Shown one piece after another: positions 1 to 7,192 of a stretch of DNA of 23,735 bases. The stretch comes from JBFEYJ01 sp041563315 (GTDB lineage: Bacteria; Pseudomonadota; Gammaproteobacteria; Thiohalomonadales; Thiohalomonadaceae), in assembly GCA_041563315.1 (NCBI GenBank), contig JBFFNE010000041.1:1-23735 (forward strand). The letters are read 5' to 3'. The translations under genes were made by a program, and so were the position numbers. Below the pieces are notes generated by a model, which saw nothing but the letters and a program-made list of their open reading frames with translations, searched no databases and was not told where the DNA came from. The number at the start of each line of letters is the position of its first letter. Position 1 is the stretch's first letter.

Positions 1-818
1 AGATAGGCATAGTAGAGATCAACGAAGACATCGCAACGTTCACCACCGCCCGGCAGTGGCACACAGATAGACGGGCCGGGTTGCTCTCCTGCCCGGCTCT
101 CAGCCTCGGTACCCTCGAATGCCTCCTCCACCTCGTCAAGGGTGATCAACATGCGTCTGATAGACCCATCACCCGTCAGGAATGTCCAGTCCGCCGGCTT
201 GAACTCATCCATCCGAACCCTGGCAGGTTCTCTTTTTCTCATCCTTCCCGGCTCGATGATGCCTCGTGATACCGCAATGCGATGTGCAGCCCGCATGATC
301 GTCCTGTTGACCACAATCACGGTTACCGTCGCCCCGGTAATAGCATCAACATTGACGAAGCCTTTGCGCTTCCCTGCCCCGACCTTAACCCGCTCGGTTA
401 CTGAACGGCCGACATAGCTATCAGCAAATTTGAACAGGGTATCCTCCGGGATACCCACCAGGAGAATCGGCTCGTGGTGCTCGAGTACTTTTGCGCCGGT
501 GATCTTCCCCTGTGTATCAATACCCATCAGAAGATTCACCGGTTTGCCTGAGTAGGCAGGAATCTTAACCACATCATCGGTCACGAAGGCGTAACCCAGC
601 AGCTCGTCATTTTTATACACAGGCGCAGCCGGCGGCTCACCGGTAATCTCCTCGAACCGGTTTGCATCGGGAAAGAAAGACTTCACTGCCGGGTACAGCT
701 CATCGATAGCAGCGCCCTGAGCGCTCATGGTCACCAGCATCGCCAGTGCAAAGATGATGAGAGCGGTCACCCAGGAGTGTCTACGCCGAAAAGCTGGATT
801 GTGTTGCGGTGAATGCAC
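1..818 (-). CDS. nosR: NosR-type flavoprotein regulator/electron donor of nitrous oxide reductase (N-terminal part)
   Basis: About 272 codons are visible and the gene continues past the left edge. The best start is a GTG at 816-818, because GGGAG lies about nine bases upstream and the first residues then form a signal peptide: an RRR cluster at residues 11-13, a hydrophobic stretch at about 16-31 and small residues around 33-37. An FMN-binding domain follows (about 70-180). Its DAITGATVT motif at 158-166 fits the ApbE flavinylation pattern, with Thr166 the likely FMN acceptor. Further on are the NosR-like phrases GDGSIRRM and EEAFEGTEAE. In the NosR family this periplasmic domain is followed by membrane helices and cytoplasmic 4Fe-4S clusters, and the protein supports nosZ expression and electron delivery to N2O reductase. 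Those C-terminal parts are outside the window, so a related FMN-binding RnfG/NosR paralogue is not fully excluded. Confidence 0.85.
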   Translation of the reverse strand, partial: MHSPQHNPAFRRRHSWVTALIIFALAMLVTMSAQGAAIDELYPAVKSFFPDANRFEEITGEPPAAPVYKNDELLGYAFVTDDVVKIPAYSGKPVNLLMGIDTQGKITGAKVLEHHEPILLVGIPEDTLFKFADSYVGRSVTERVKVGAGKRKGFVNVDAITGATVTVIVVNRTIMRAAHRIAVSRGIIEPGRMRKREPARVRMDEFKPADWTFLTGDGSIRRMLITLDEVEEAFEGTEAESRAGEQPGPSICVPLPGGGERCDVFVDLYYAY

Positions 819-1179
819 GAACGAGTCTCCCGATTAGGTATACCCGAAAGGATGCGCCGCATGAAACGCTGGATGCGAAGAAGAATCACATGCAGTGGCA
901 GCGTGAATGTAAACGTAGATTCCGTTTGATTGTTATGCAAACTCATCACCGCCAGACAATCGGTGATATGGCCCGTCAGGCAGTCGACCTGAAGACAAGA
1001 CCACATTGACGAATGTTGCAGAGATAGGCTGGTTCTGATGCGCCTCAGTAACCGGAAGGTAGGGGCAAGGCCTTACTGTCGTTCAGTTGATGTGAACAGG
1101 TGGAGAACTTGTAGGAAGTTGTATAGCGAATCGTTAATCGGCACCAGTTTAAGGCCCGCCCTTTTTGCCTCGGCGTCGG
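819..1179. other. Intergenic region between yccU-like gene and nosR
   Basis: About 360 bases with no convincing gene. The short open frames on both strands have no family resemblance and no good ribosome binding site. The region probably holds the nosR promoter. The only recognisable site is an imperfect FNR-type dyad, listed separately. I saw no terminator with a T tract. Confidence 0.5.
926..939 (-). promoter_or_regulatory. Possible FNR/Dnr-type box upstream of nosR
   Basis: The plus strand reads TTGAT-TGTT-ATGCA, which matches 8 of 10 defined bases of the FNR/CRP-family consensus TTGAT-N4-ATCAA. It lies about 108 bases upstream of the nosR GTG start. Genes for N2O reduction are commonly controlled by FNR/Dnr proteins, so the context is right. 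However, no good -10 hexamer sits at the spacing expected for a class II site, so the call is weak. Confidence 0.3.
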
Positions 1180-1596
1180 TCACGGCATCACTTGCAGGTA
1201 ATCGCGGTAAATGCAGCGGTCCATCACCACGGTCATCCCCGCCTCCAGCGCCTTTTGCGCCGCCGCCTCATTGACCACCCCGTCCTGCAGCCAGATCGCG
1301 CCGATGTCGAGTTCGATACAGGCATCGACAATAGGTCCGACGTGCTCGGGAGCGCGAAACACGTTTACCAGATCAGGTTTTTCCGGAAGAGCATACAGGT
1401 CGGGATAGGCCTTCTCACCCAAGACCTCATCCACCGCAGGGCGTACCGGAATAATCCGGTAACCGAAGCGCTGCATCGACGCAGAGACGTTATGGCTTGG
1501 ACGGCCCGGTTTGGGTGAGAGCCCGACCACGGCAATGGTGTTAATCTGCCGCAGTAGTTCACGAATGGATTCGAGTGAAGGATTTTCAAATAACAC
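1180..1596 (-). CDS. CoA-binding domain protein, YccU family
   Basis: A 138-residue cytoplasmic protein with a Rossmann-type CoA-binding fold. The N-terminal nucleotide-binding strand and turn read TIAVVGLSPKPGRPSH. A second landmark is the C-terminal VVMDRCIYRDY, corresponding to the conserved MDRC segment of E. coli YccU. DLVNVFRAPE and IWLQDGVVNE also match the family. I chose the GTG at 1594-1596: it has AGGA about ten bases upstream and gives a length close to the 137 residues of YccU. The GTG at 1630-1632 would add 12 residues but has AAGG directly abutting it. The family is linked to CoA binding, but its physiological role is not established. It is transcribed divergently from cbpA. 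Confidence 0.85.
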   Translation of the reverse strand: MLFENPSLESIRELLRQINTIAVVGLSPKPGRPSHNVSASMQRFGYRIIPVRPAVDEVLGEKAYPDLYALPEKPDLVNVFRAPEHVGPIVDACIELDIGAIWLQDGVVNEAAAQKALEAGMTVVMDRCIYRDYLQVMP

Positions 1597-1801
1597 TAGC
1601 CGAGTTTCCTGTGGTCTGTCCCGATGGTGCACCTTAACCGATTCGCGCCTGTGCTAGAAACCGGCATGGCAACCTGGCTCCAATGAACCTAACAACACGG
1701 GCATGTCGCTCAGTTTCGAATTGAGTCACCACACAGGCTCGCCTATGATGAAAACATTCGGGTTGCCTGACTCAGCGCCCCCTACCGACAGCAAAGGGCT
1801 C

Positions 1802-2737
1802 ATGGAATATAAGGACTACTACAAAATACTTGGCATCGGACGCAGTGCCAGCCAGGGCGAGATCAAGCGAGCCTACAAAAAACTCGCGCGCAAATACCAC
1901 CCTGACGTGAGCAAGGAGAAGGATGCCGAGGCGCACTTTAAGGAGGTCAACGAGGCCTACCATGTGCTGCGCGACAAGGAGAAGCGCAAGGCGTACGACC
2001 AACTCGGAACGCAGTGGCAACAGGGCCAGGAATTTCGTCCGCCCCCCGGTTGGGAAGGCGGTGTTCATCAAGGTTTTAGCGCCGAGGACCTGGGTGGTTT
2101 CAGCGATTTTTTTAGCGAAATTTTCGGCGGTCGTCCCGGCAGTTTTCACTATGAGAGACGCCCTTTTCAAATGCGTGGCGAGGACCTTCATGCCAGTATC
2201 GAGATCACTCTCGAGGAAGCATACCGTGGGGGTACCCGCAGCCTCTCGCTGCAAATCCCAGACATCGACGAGCATGGTCGCGTGCGTCAGCACTCGCATC
2301 AACTCAACGTGCAAATCCCTCGCGGGGTCTGCGAAAGCCAGCGTATCCGCCTTGCCGGTCAGGGGGGGCAAGGCAATGGTGGCGCACCGGCCGGTGATCT
2401 GTTTCTGCAAGTGGTGTTTGCACCTCACCCGCTGTTTCATGCCGATGGCCGCGATATCCTTCTTGAACTGCCGATCACTCCGTGGGAAGCCGCCCTCGGC
2501 GCACGCATCAAGGTGCCTACCCTTGGAGGCAAGGTGGAGATGAACGTCCCGGCCGGCTCGCAAAGCGGTCGCAAACTGCGACTCAAGGGGCGAGGCTTAC
2601 CCGGTAAACCCAATGGCGATCAATACATTATTCTGCGTATCGAGACTCCCCCGGCAAACAGTGACAAGGCGCGTGAGGTCTACCACATGATGGCCGAAAC
2701 GATGCCCTTCAACCCACGTAAGGGACAAGGAATCTGA
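1802..2737 (+). CDS. cbpA: DnaJ-class co-chaperone CbpA (curved DNA-binding protein A)
   Basis: A 311-residue type II J-domain protein, close to the 306 residues of E. coli CbpA. The J domain occupies residues 1-70, with the HPD tripeptide at 33-35 that stimulates DnaK ATPase. A Gly/Phe-rich linker follows (about 80-115, with FSDFFSEIFGG). The C-terminal client-binding and dimerisation domains start near residue 118 (EDLHASIEITLEEAYRGG). There is no CXXCXGXG zinc finger, which separates it from DnaJ. The start was set at the ATG before EYKDYYKILGI; the frame is open 33 codons further upstream, but that extension is not J-domain-like. The next gene, cbpM, begins two bases after the stop, as in the known cbpAM operon. 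The protein should act in the cytoplasm and on the nucleoid. Confidence 0.95.
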   Translation: MEYKDYYKILGIGRSASQGEIKRAYKKLARKYHPDVSKEKDAEAHFKEVNEAYHVLRDKEKRKAYDQLGTQWQQGQEFRPPPGWEGGVHQGFSAEDLGGFSDFFSEIFGGRPGSFHYERRPFQMRGEDLHASIEITLEEAYRGGTRSLSLQIPDIDEHGRVRQHSHQLNVQIPRGVCESQRIRLAGQGGQGNGGAPAGDLFLQVVFAPHPLFHADGRDILLELPITPWEAALGARIKVPTLGGKVEMNVPAGSQSGRKLRLKGRGLPGKPNGDQYIILRIETPPANSDKAREVYHMMAETMPFNPRKGQGI

Positions 2738-2739
2738 AG

Positions 2740-3063
2740 ATGAGCGATCCCCCCCTGACTCCCATCGCCGAACTCCTCGACGAAGACCTGGTGTTTAGCC
2801 TTAACGACCTGGCCCAACGTGGCGCGGTACATGTCGAGGTCATTATCGAACTGGTTGAGGAGGGTGTACTGGAGCCGGAGGGAAAAGCACCAGAACAGTG
2901 GCGTTTTCGCGGCCCTGATCTGGTGCGTTTGCACCGCGCTATCAACCTGCAACGTGACCTTGAACTCAACCTTCCCGGCATTGCCCTGGCCATCGAGCTA
3001 CTGGATGAACTGGATGAATTGCGAGCAAAACTCGAGCGGCTGGAGCGGTACCGGTTTCAGTAA
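2740..3063 (+). CDS. cbpM: Chaperone modulator CbpM
   Basis: A 107-residue protein directly downstream of cbpA. It has a MerR-like helical layout: FSLNDLAQRGAVHVEVIIELVEEGVLEP is the helix-turn-helix-like part, GPDLVRLHRAINLQRDLELNLPGIALAIELLDEL follows in the next helices, and a short charged coiled coil ends the protein (about residues 85-105). CbpM binds the J domain of CbpA specifically and inhibits both its co-chaperone and DNA-binding activities. A purine-rich Shine-Dalgarno stretch overlaps the end of cbpA, consistent with coupled translation. Placement after cbpA supports the call more strongly than any single motif. Confidence 0.92.
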   Translation: MSDPPLTPIAELLDEDLVFSLNDLAQRGAVHVEVIIELVEEGVLEPEGKAPEQWRFRGPDLVRLHRAINLQRDLELNLPGIALAIELLDELDELRAKLERLERYRFQ

Positions 3064-3251
3064 GCTGCGCCTCAGTTACATCAATGGCAGCTTCCGGGGA
3101 TTAACCCTTCCTGCCCGGCATCCACCAACATTAAGCATGTCGTGTGAGACTAACAAAGGTCACGCAATTCAATGTGCCAGGTACAAGGGACAACGGAGAG
3201 TCGTGCTTGCCTGCACGGAACACATGCAGGTCGGACCGATGACACTTCCGA

Positions 3252-3458
3252 TTATTGTTTTCGCTTGCGGGTGGATATCCCGAAAGGGACATAGCTCGGA
3301 CACCAGCTAATGAGGCTGGTGATCAAAAATGCCACGGCAACGATGCCGAGCACCGTAGCAAGTGTGCCGCCGATCTGGCCGGTAAAATACAGCACCGCGA
3401 TGAGCACCACTATTGACAGGCGAATCACCCGATCAGCCATTCCCATGTTCTTCTTCAT
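3252..3458 (-). CDS. DUF2892 (YgaP-like) small membrane protein
   Basis: A 68-residue protein with the typical DUF2892 opening (KKNMGMADRVIRL) and two hydrophobic segments at about 12-28 and 32-50, ending in WCPSYVPFGIS and a basic tail. A near-perfect AGGAGG ribosome site lies just upstream of the ATG. In some proteins this domain is fused to a rhodanese (as in YgaP), and stand-alone copies are common, but the function of the stand-alone form is unknown. It is convergent with cbpM. A possible tiny membrane peptide lies 45 bases upstream on the same strand. Confidence 0.85.
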   Translation of the reverse strand: MKKNMGMADRVIRLSIVVLIAVLYFTGQIGGTLATVLGIVAVAFLITSLISWCPSYVPFGISTRKRKQ

Positions 3459-3503
3459 GACAGCCTCCTCTTATCCGTTTATAGCGGAGTATAGAGGTTC
3501 AAC

Positions 3504-3593
3504 TCAGAATAACCACTCCAGCATCAACACCAGGATCGTGATAATTCCTATGCAAAGGAGGCAGGCCAGCAGAATTTTCAGCGGCAGAGTCAA
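3504..3593 (-). CDS. Possible 29-residue single-pass membrane peptide
   Basis: A short frame starting with TTG and preceded by AAGAGGG, six bases from the start codon. The peptide is almost entirely one hydrophobic helix, with LPLK at the front, then ILLACLLCIGIITILVLML, ending EWLF. It lies 45 bases upstream of the DUF2892 gene on the same strand and could be co-transcribed with it. Nothing in the sequence identifies a family. The frame is too short for codon bias to decide, so it may be chance. The evidence is only the ribosome site, the clean transmembrane pattern and the position. Confidence 0.35.
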   Translation of the reverse strand: MTLPLKILLACLLCIGIITILVLMLEWLF

Positions 3594-3692
3594 AGCAGGC
3601 CCTCTTCATGATTAGGCAATATCTATTTATCGCTGCACTTTGAATAGCAAGTGTAGTCGTCCTGCGTTTGAGATGCCGCGAGAGAGGGTCGG

Positions 3693-4355
3693 CTACTTTC
3701 TGCCGCTGATGATTAGGTGTCTATCGCTAATGACCTCTACCGTAAGATGCGCCAGCCCCGCTTCGAGCAATTGCGCCTCGACCTCATCGGGTGTGTAGGC
3801 GGCGAGCAGCGACTGGTAGAAGTCCTGCTGCAGTACCTGCGGTTCGTTCGCGGCGTATTTTCGGCGCATGGCGTCAGCCTGGTCCGGGCTCGCAGGGCGC
3901 ATCAGATCCATGACGAAGATAGCAGCGCCAGACTTAGCGAAATCATTGATGCTCTGCCACAGCACCATCGGCTCTTCGAGGTGGTGCAACAAGCTATTGC
4001 AGATGACCGCATCGTATTGCGTTATTGGCAGACTGTCGGTGGGTAACAGACGTTTAAACAGGCGAATCCGCTCATGCAGCCTCTCGAAGTCGATCATCTG
4101 GCGGGCGAACATGAGCATGCTCTCGGCACCATCAATGGCATGTATACGACAGGCGGGAAAGGCATTGGCGAAACGTTTCGTGATATCGCCCGGACCGCAG
4201 CCCAGATCCAACACTACGCCCTCCATCGCCTCGTCAAGAAAGCGCTCTCTGAACAATTCGATGAACCGGGTGTGCGGCTCTTCGAAGTTGGCCAGGGCGT
4301 AGGCTCTGGCCTGTTCAAAGTCATCCATCAACATCGTTTCGGGGATACGCTCCAT
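3693..4355 (-). CDS. Class I SAM-dependent methyltransferase
   Basis: About 220 residues. The SAM-binding motif I reads VVLDLGCGPGDIT (about residues 47-59), the acidic strand that follows is IHAIDGAESM, and the later motif ICNSLLHHLEE fits a Methyltransf_11/25-type domain. The substrate cannot be read from the sequence. The start is uncertain: a GTG at 4359-4361 overlaps the lysA stop codon by four bases, while the ATG at 4353-4355 has GGAG five bases upstream and is preferred. Either start makes it translationally coupled to lysA, so it is probably the last gene of an lptM-lysA-methyltransferase operon. In many relatives dapF follows lysA; here this gene takes that place. Confidence 0.8.
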   Translation of the reverse strand: MERIPETMLMDDFEQARAYALANFEEPHTRFIELFRERFLDEAMEGVVLDLGCGPGDITKRFANAFPACRIHAIDGAESMLMFARQMIDFERLHERIRLFKRLLPTDSLPITQYDAVICNSLLHHLEEPMVLWQSINDFAKSGAAIFVMDLMRPASPDQADAMRRKYAANEPQVLQQDFYQSLLAAYTPDEVEAQLLEAGLAHLTVEVISDRHLIISGRK

Positions 4356-4357
4356 GC

Positions 4358-5608
4358 TCACTCCGGCAACAGGTGTTCGCCACTGTAAAGCTGCGGTATC
4401 GTCTCGCGCTCACGCACAATATAATACTTGTTGCCTTCCACCATGATCTCGGCGGCGCGCGGGCGCGTGTTGTAGTTGGAACTCATACTGAAGCCATAGG
4501 CGCCTGAAGAACGCACCGCGAGCAGGTCCCCTTCGCGGATCGCCAGAGAGCGATCCTTGCCGATAAAATCCCCAGTCTCGCACACCGGTCCGACCACATC
4601 ATACTGCTGCTCGGACAAATCGTTACGCGGCACTACCGGGATGATTGCCTGCCATGCCTGATAGAGCGCCGGGCGCATCAGATCGTTCATCGCCGCATCC
4701 ACGATGGCGAAATTCTTCTCTTCATGGTGCTTAAGGTATTCGACCTTGGTTAGCAATACGCCGGCATTGCCGACAATCGCACGGCCCGGCTCGATCAGCA
4801 CCTTCAGATCACGCCCGGCGAGCTTATCCAGTAGCGGTGCGACATAGTCCCCCGGCAGTGGTGGTGTTTCGTCACGATAAGTGATACCGAGACCGCCACC
4901 GAGGTCGATGTGGCTGAGGGCGATCCCCTTCAGGTAAAGGTCATCGATCAGCTTGAGCACCCGCTCGAGGGCATCGACAAAAGGGGCGACCTCGGTCAGC
5001 TGTGAGCCGATATGACAATCGACACCCACTACCTTCAGGTTCGTCATCTCCGCCGCGCGCAGGTAAACCTCTGGCGCCTGCTCGATAGCGACGCCGAACT
5101 TGTTCTGCTTAAGGCCGGTGGAGATATAGGGATGGGTTTTAGCATCCACATCCGGGTTGACGCGCAAGGATATCGAGGCAGTCACCCCCATCATCTGCGC
5201 TACCGCATTGATGCGTTCGAGCTCCGATTCCGACTCGACGTTGAAGCAATGGATCCCCACCTCCAACGCCCGCTGGATTTCCTCAGCGCGCTTGCCCACG
5301 CCCGAAAAGACCACCTTGGCCGGATCGCCACCAGCAGCGATGACCCGTTCCAACTCACCGACCGAAACAATATCGAAACCGGAGCCGAGCCGTGCCATCA
5401 GATTGAGCACCGCCAGGTTGGAGTTGGCCTTGACCGCATAGCACACCAGATGTTCCACACCGGCTAATGCCGCATCAAAGGCCAGCCAGTGGCGCTCGAT
5501 GGTGGCTCTGGAGTAGATGTAGGTGGGGGTACCAAACTGCTCGGCCAGTTCGGCCAAATCCACCTGCTCGGCACAGAGACGGCCGTCCTGATAATTGAAA
5601 TAGTCCAT
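4358..5608 (-). CDS. lysA: Diaminopimelate decarboxylase
   Basis: A 416-residue PLP enzyme catalysing the last step of lysine synthesis: meso-diaminopimelate to L-lysine plus CO2. The PLP lysine is Lys60 in CYAVKANSN. Other landmarks in the alanine-racemase-like barrel are HIGSQ (199-203), GGGLG (237-241) and EPGR (273-276). CETGD (343-347) is the substrate-binding motif of decarboxylases of this family, and YGFSMSSNYN (371-380) completes the active site at the dimer interface. The length is normal. The ATG follows the lptM stop by nine bases and has GGA immediately upstream. Confidence 0.97.
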   Translation of the reverse strand: MDYFNYQDGRLCAEQVDLAELAEQFGTPTYIYSRATIERHWLAFDAALAGVEHLVCYAVKANSNLAVLNLMARLGSGFDIVSVGELERVIAAGGDPAKVVFSGVGKRAEEIQRALEVGIHCFNVESESELERINAVAQMMGVTASISLRVNPDVDAKTHPYISTGLKQNKFGVAIEQAPEVYLRAAEMTNLKVVGVDCHIGSQLTEVAPFVDALERVLKLIDDLYLKGIALSHIDLGGGLGITYRDETPPLPGDYVAPLLDKLAGRDLKVLIEPGRAIVGNAGVLLTKVEYLKHHEEKNFAIVDAAMNDLMRPALYQAWQAIIPVVPRNDLSEQQYDVVGPVCETGDFIGKDRSLAIREGDLLAVRSSGAYGFSMSSNYNTRPRAAEIMVEGNKYYIVRERETIPQLYSGEHLLPE

Positions 5609-5617
5609 GGAGGTCCG

Positions 5618-5791
5618 TTATTGGGGTTGGGCTTCGGGTTGTGGCGTTACGGTCTCGGGGGCCGACTGCACAGGCAGCTCCTCCGGCGGCAGAAACAGAT
5701 CGCCCTTGGCGCCGCAACCAGCCAGCATGCTCAGTGTCGCAAGGACGATAATTACCGCCCAAAGGCTGTATTGTGCCCAACAAAAGCGCAT
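5618..5791 (-). CDS. lptM: LptM (YifL) family small lipoprotein
   Basis: A 57-residue lipoprotein. A short N-terminus leads into a hydrophobic stretch (WAVIIVLATLSM) and the lipobox LAGC, with the lipidated Cys at residue 26. The signature GAKGDLFLPPEE follows directly, then a Pro/Gln/Glu-rich tail. LptM in E. coli associates with the LptD/LptE outer-membrane translocon and helps LptD disulfide maturation. I chose the second of two in-frame ATGs because GGGAG lies six bases upstream; the ATG at 5795-5797 would add two residues. It sits immediately before lysA and is divergent from cyaY, matching the conserved cyaY / lptM neighbourhood of gammaproteobacteria. Confidence 0.88.
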   Translation of the reverse strand: MRFCWAQYSLWAVIIVLATLSMLAGCGAKGDLFLPPEELPVQSAPETVTPQPEAQPQ

Positions 5792-5822
5792 TGCCATCTC
5801 CCAAAAACAAAATCAATCCGTA

Positions 5823-5852
5823 ATTATAAGGCTAGATTACCTGATATCGGAA
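5823..5852 (-). promoter_or_regulatory. Promoter of the lptM-lysA operon
   Basis: On the minus strand a perfect TATAAT -10 hexamer lies at 5823-5828. A weak -35 (TTCCGA, 5847-5852) is 18 bases upstream. Transcription would start near 5816, giving a leader of about 25 bases before lptM. The strong -10 and short leader support the call; the -35 is poor. Confidence 0.5.
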
Positions 5853-5858
5853 ACAGAC

Positions 5859-5888
5859 TTGCATCGGGGTGCCTCTCGCCCCTATCTT
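5859..5888 (+). promoter_or_regulatory. Possible promoter of cyaY
   Basis: TTGCAT at 5859-5864 and TATCTT at 5883-5888 are separated by 18 bases, each matching four of six consensus bases. The start site would be about 25 bases before the cyaY ATG. It would fire divergently from the lptM promoter. Confidence 0.35.
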
Positions 5889-5918
5889 ACCAGCTCAAGA
5901 ACATCAGGTAGAGAGAGC

Positions 5919-6242
5919 ATGACCGAATCCGAATTCACCCAAAGGATAGACGACACCCTGATTGCCATCGAAGAGGCGATCGATGCCGCCGGTGCCGACA
6001 TCGATTACGAGAGTGCTGCCGGCATCCTCACCCTTACCATCGAGGCCAATGGCAGCCAGATCATCATCAACCGTCAGACGCCGGTGAAACAGCTGTGGCT
6101 TGCTACCCGTACCGGTGGCTACCATTTCGACTGGTCTGACGAGGCCAATGGCTGGCTCCGCGACAGCGATGGCACTCCCTTCAGCCAGATGCTGAATCAG
6201 GCACTGGTAGATCAGGGCGCCGAAGCGCTCGACCTCTCGTGA
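5919..6242 (+). CDS. cyaY: Iron-sulfur assembly protein CyaY (bacterial frataxin)
   Basis: A 107-residue protein, the usual frataxin length. The first helix carries acidic residues for iron binding (TESEFTQRIDDTLIAIEEAID), followed by the beta-sheet: GILTLTIEANGSQIIINRQTPVKQLWLATRTGGYHF. The conserved QTP and LWLA segments are intact. CyaY interacts with IscS and tunes Fe-S cluster formation in the cytoplasm. The ATG has a GAGAGAG ribosome site. The stop codon overlaps the start of the next gene by one base, so the two are coupled. Confidence 0.95.
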   Translation: MTESEFTQRIDDTLIAIEEAIDAAGADIDYESAAGILTLTIEANGSQIIINRQTPVKQLWLATRTGGYHFDWSDEANGWLRDSDGTPFSQMLNQALVDQGAEALDLS

Positions 6243-6913
6243 TGGACGAAGCCCTCCTTCCCGCACTCGTTATCGAGCCGCTACTGCCCGCCACCGCCAG
6301 TGTGATCTGGCTGCACGGTCTGGGCGCAGACGGCCACGATTTTGAGTCCATCGTGCCGGAGCTCGATCTTGGCGGTAGCCCGATCCGCTTCATTTTCCCC
6401 CATGCCCCGCAGCGGCCGGTCACCATCAATGGGGGGTATGTGATGCGCGCCTGGTACGACATCACCTCGTCCGATCTCAGCCAGGGGCAGGACGAAGCCG
6501 GCACCCGCCAGTCGGAACGGCAGCTGCAGGCGTGGATAGAACATGAGAAGTCGCGAGGTATCAGCCCACAGCGGATTATCCTCGCCGGCTTCAGTCAGGG
6601 CGGTGCGATCGCCCTGCACACCGGCCTGCGTTATCCCGAACGGCTCGGCGGCATCATGGCGCTCTCCACCTACCTGCCGCTGGCCGACACGGTGGCCGAT
6701 GAAAGACACGCGATCAACCGTGACCTGCCGATCTTCATGGCCCACGGCATCCAGGATCCGGTCATCCCTCTCGCCCTCGGCGAGCAATCCCGCGACACGC
6801 TCACCTCATTGGGTCATCCAATGGAGTGGCATGACTACCCGATGCAACACAGTGTCTGTCTGGAGGAGATTGGGGCTATCGCCGGGTGGCTGCGGGAGCG
6901 ACTCGCGCTCTAA
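6242..6913 (+). CDS. Alpha/beta-hydrolase, phospholipase/carboxylesterase family
   Basis: A 223-residue cytoplasmic serine hydrolase. The oxyanion-hole region is VIWLHGLGADG (about 21-31). The nucleophile is Ser118 in GFSQGG, and the acid and base are probably Asp172 (QDPVIP) and His203 (MQHSV), the order expected of the YpfH/EstB group. Small carboxylesters are the usual substrates of the family; the natural one is unknown. Its ATG overlaps the cyaY TGA (TGATG), so translation is coupled; a GTG one codon earlier is also possible. No signal peptide is present. A degraded gene fragment on the opposite strand begins right after its stop. Confidence 0.88.
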   Translation: MDEALLPALVIEPLLPATASVIWLHGLGADGHDFESIVPELDLGGSPIRFIFPHAPQRPVTINGGYVMRAWYDITSSDLSQGQDEAGTRQSERQLQAWIEHEKSRGISPQRIILAGFSQGGAIALHTGLRYPERLGGIMALSTYLPLADTVADERHAINRDLPIFMAHGIQDPVIPLALGEQSRDTLTSLGHPMEWHDYPMQHSVCLEEIGAIAGWLRERLAL

Positions 6914-7192
6914 GGAGTGTTTCAAACCATGCAACATTGTGCTCGGTGCCGCTATTTCACAACGCGGTATCGTCGAAGTAGAGCTCCTCTGAGGTCAGCG
7001 GGGTGTACTATGGGCCGAGTGTACCGAAGCAGTTGACCCAGGTGCCACCGACAGCACTGAAATCCACATTCATCGCATCCAGCACCGACTGGTGGCCATT
7101 GCTGTCCCTGGCAACCTGCAGACGGGACATACCACCTGGGCGGTACCCCCAGTTCCAGTTGGCGCTGCAGGCAGCAATCGCTTTGGGGATAG
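6914..7192 (-). pseudogene. Remnant of a DUF839/PhoX-type phosphatase gene
   Basis: The stretch between the esterase and spoT holds one minus-strand reading frame with family-like protein sequence but two in-frame stops: TAG at 7008-7010 and TGA at 6957-6959. It reads GYRPGGMSRLQVARD, then GGTWVNCFGTLGP-stop-YTPLTSEELYFDDTAL-stop. This resembles the DUF839/PhoX pattern NCxGxxxPWGTxLTCEE. The first stop sits exactly where the conserved Trp is expected, and the second also fits a lost Trp codon (TGG to TGA). No start codon with a ribosome site and no remaining N- or C-terminal part is present. PhoX enzymes are secreted Ca/Fe-dependent alkaline phosphatases. The fragment is internal and non-functional. 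The family call rests on motif memory only. Confidence 0.6.

Noticed and set aside
142..417. A 91-codon plus-strand open frame at the left edge
   Set aside because: The minus strand here encodes a coherent NosR FMN domain, so this is a shadow.
1772..2563. A 263-codon minus-strand open frame opposite cbpA
   Set aside because: It mirrors the cbpA coding region and has no family motifs or ribosome site.
3210..3230. CCTGCA/TGCAGG hairpin in the cbpM-DUF2892 gap
   Set aside because: It is a six-base stem with a nine-base loop and no T tract, easily expected by chance.
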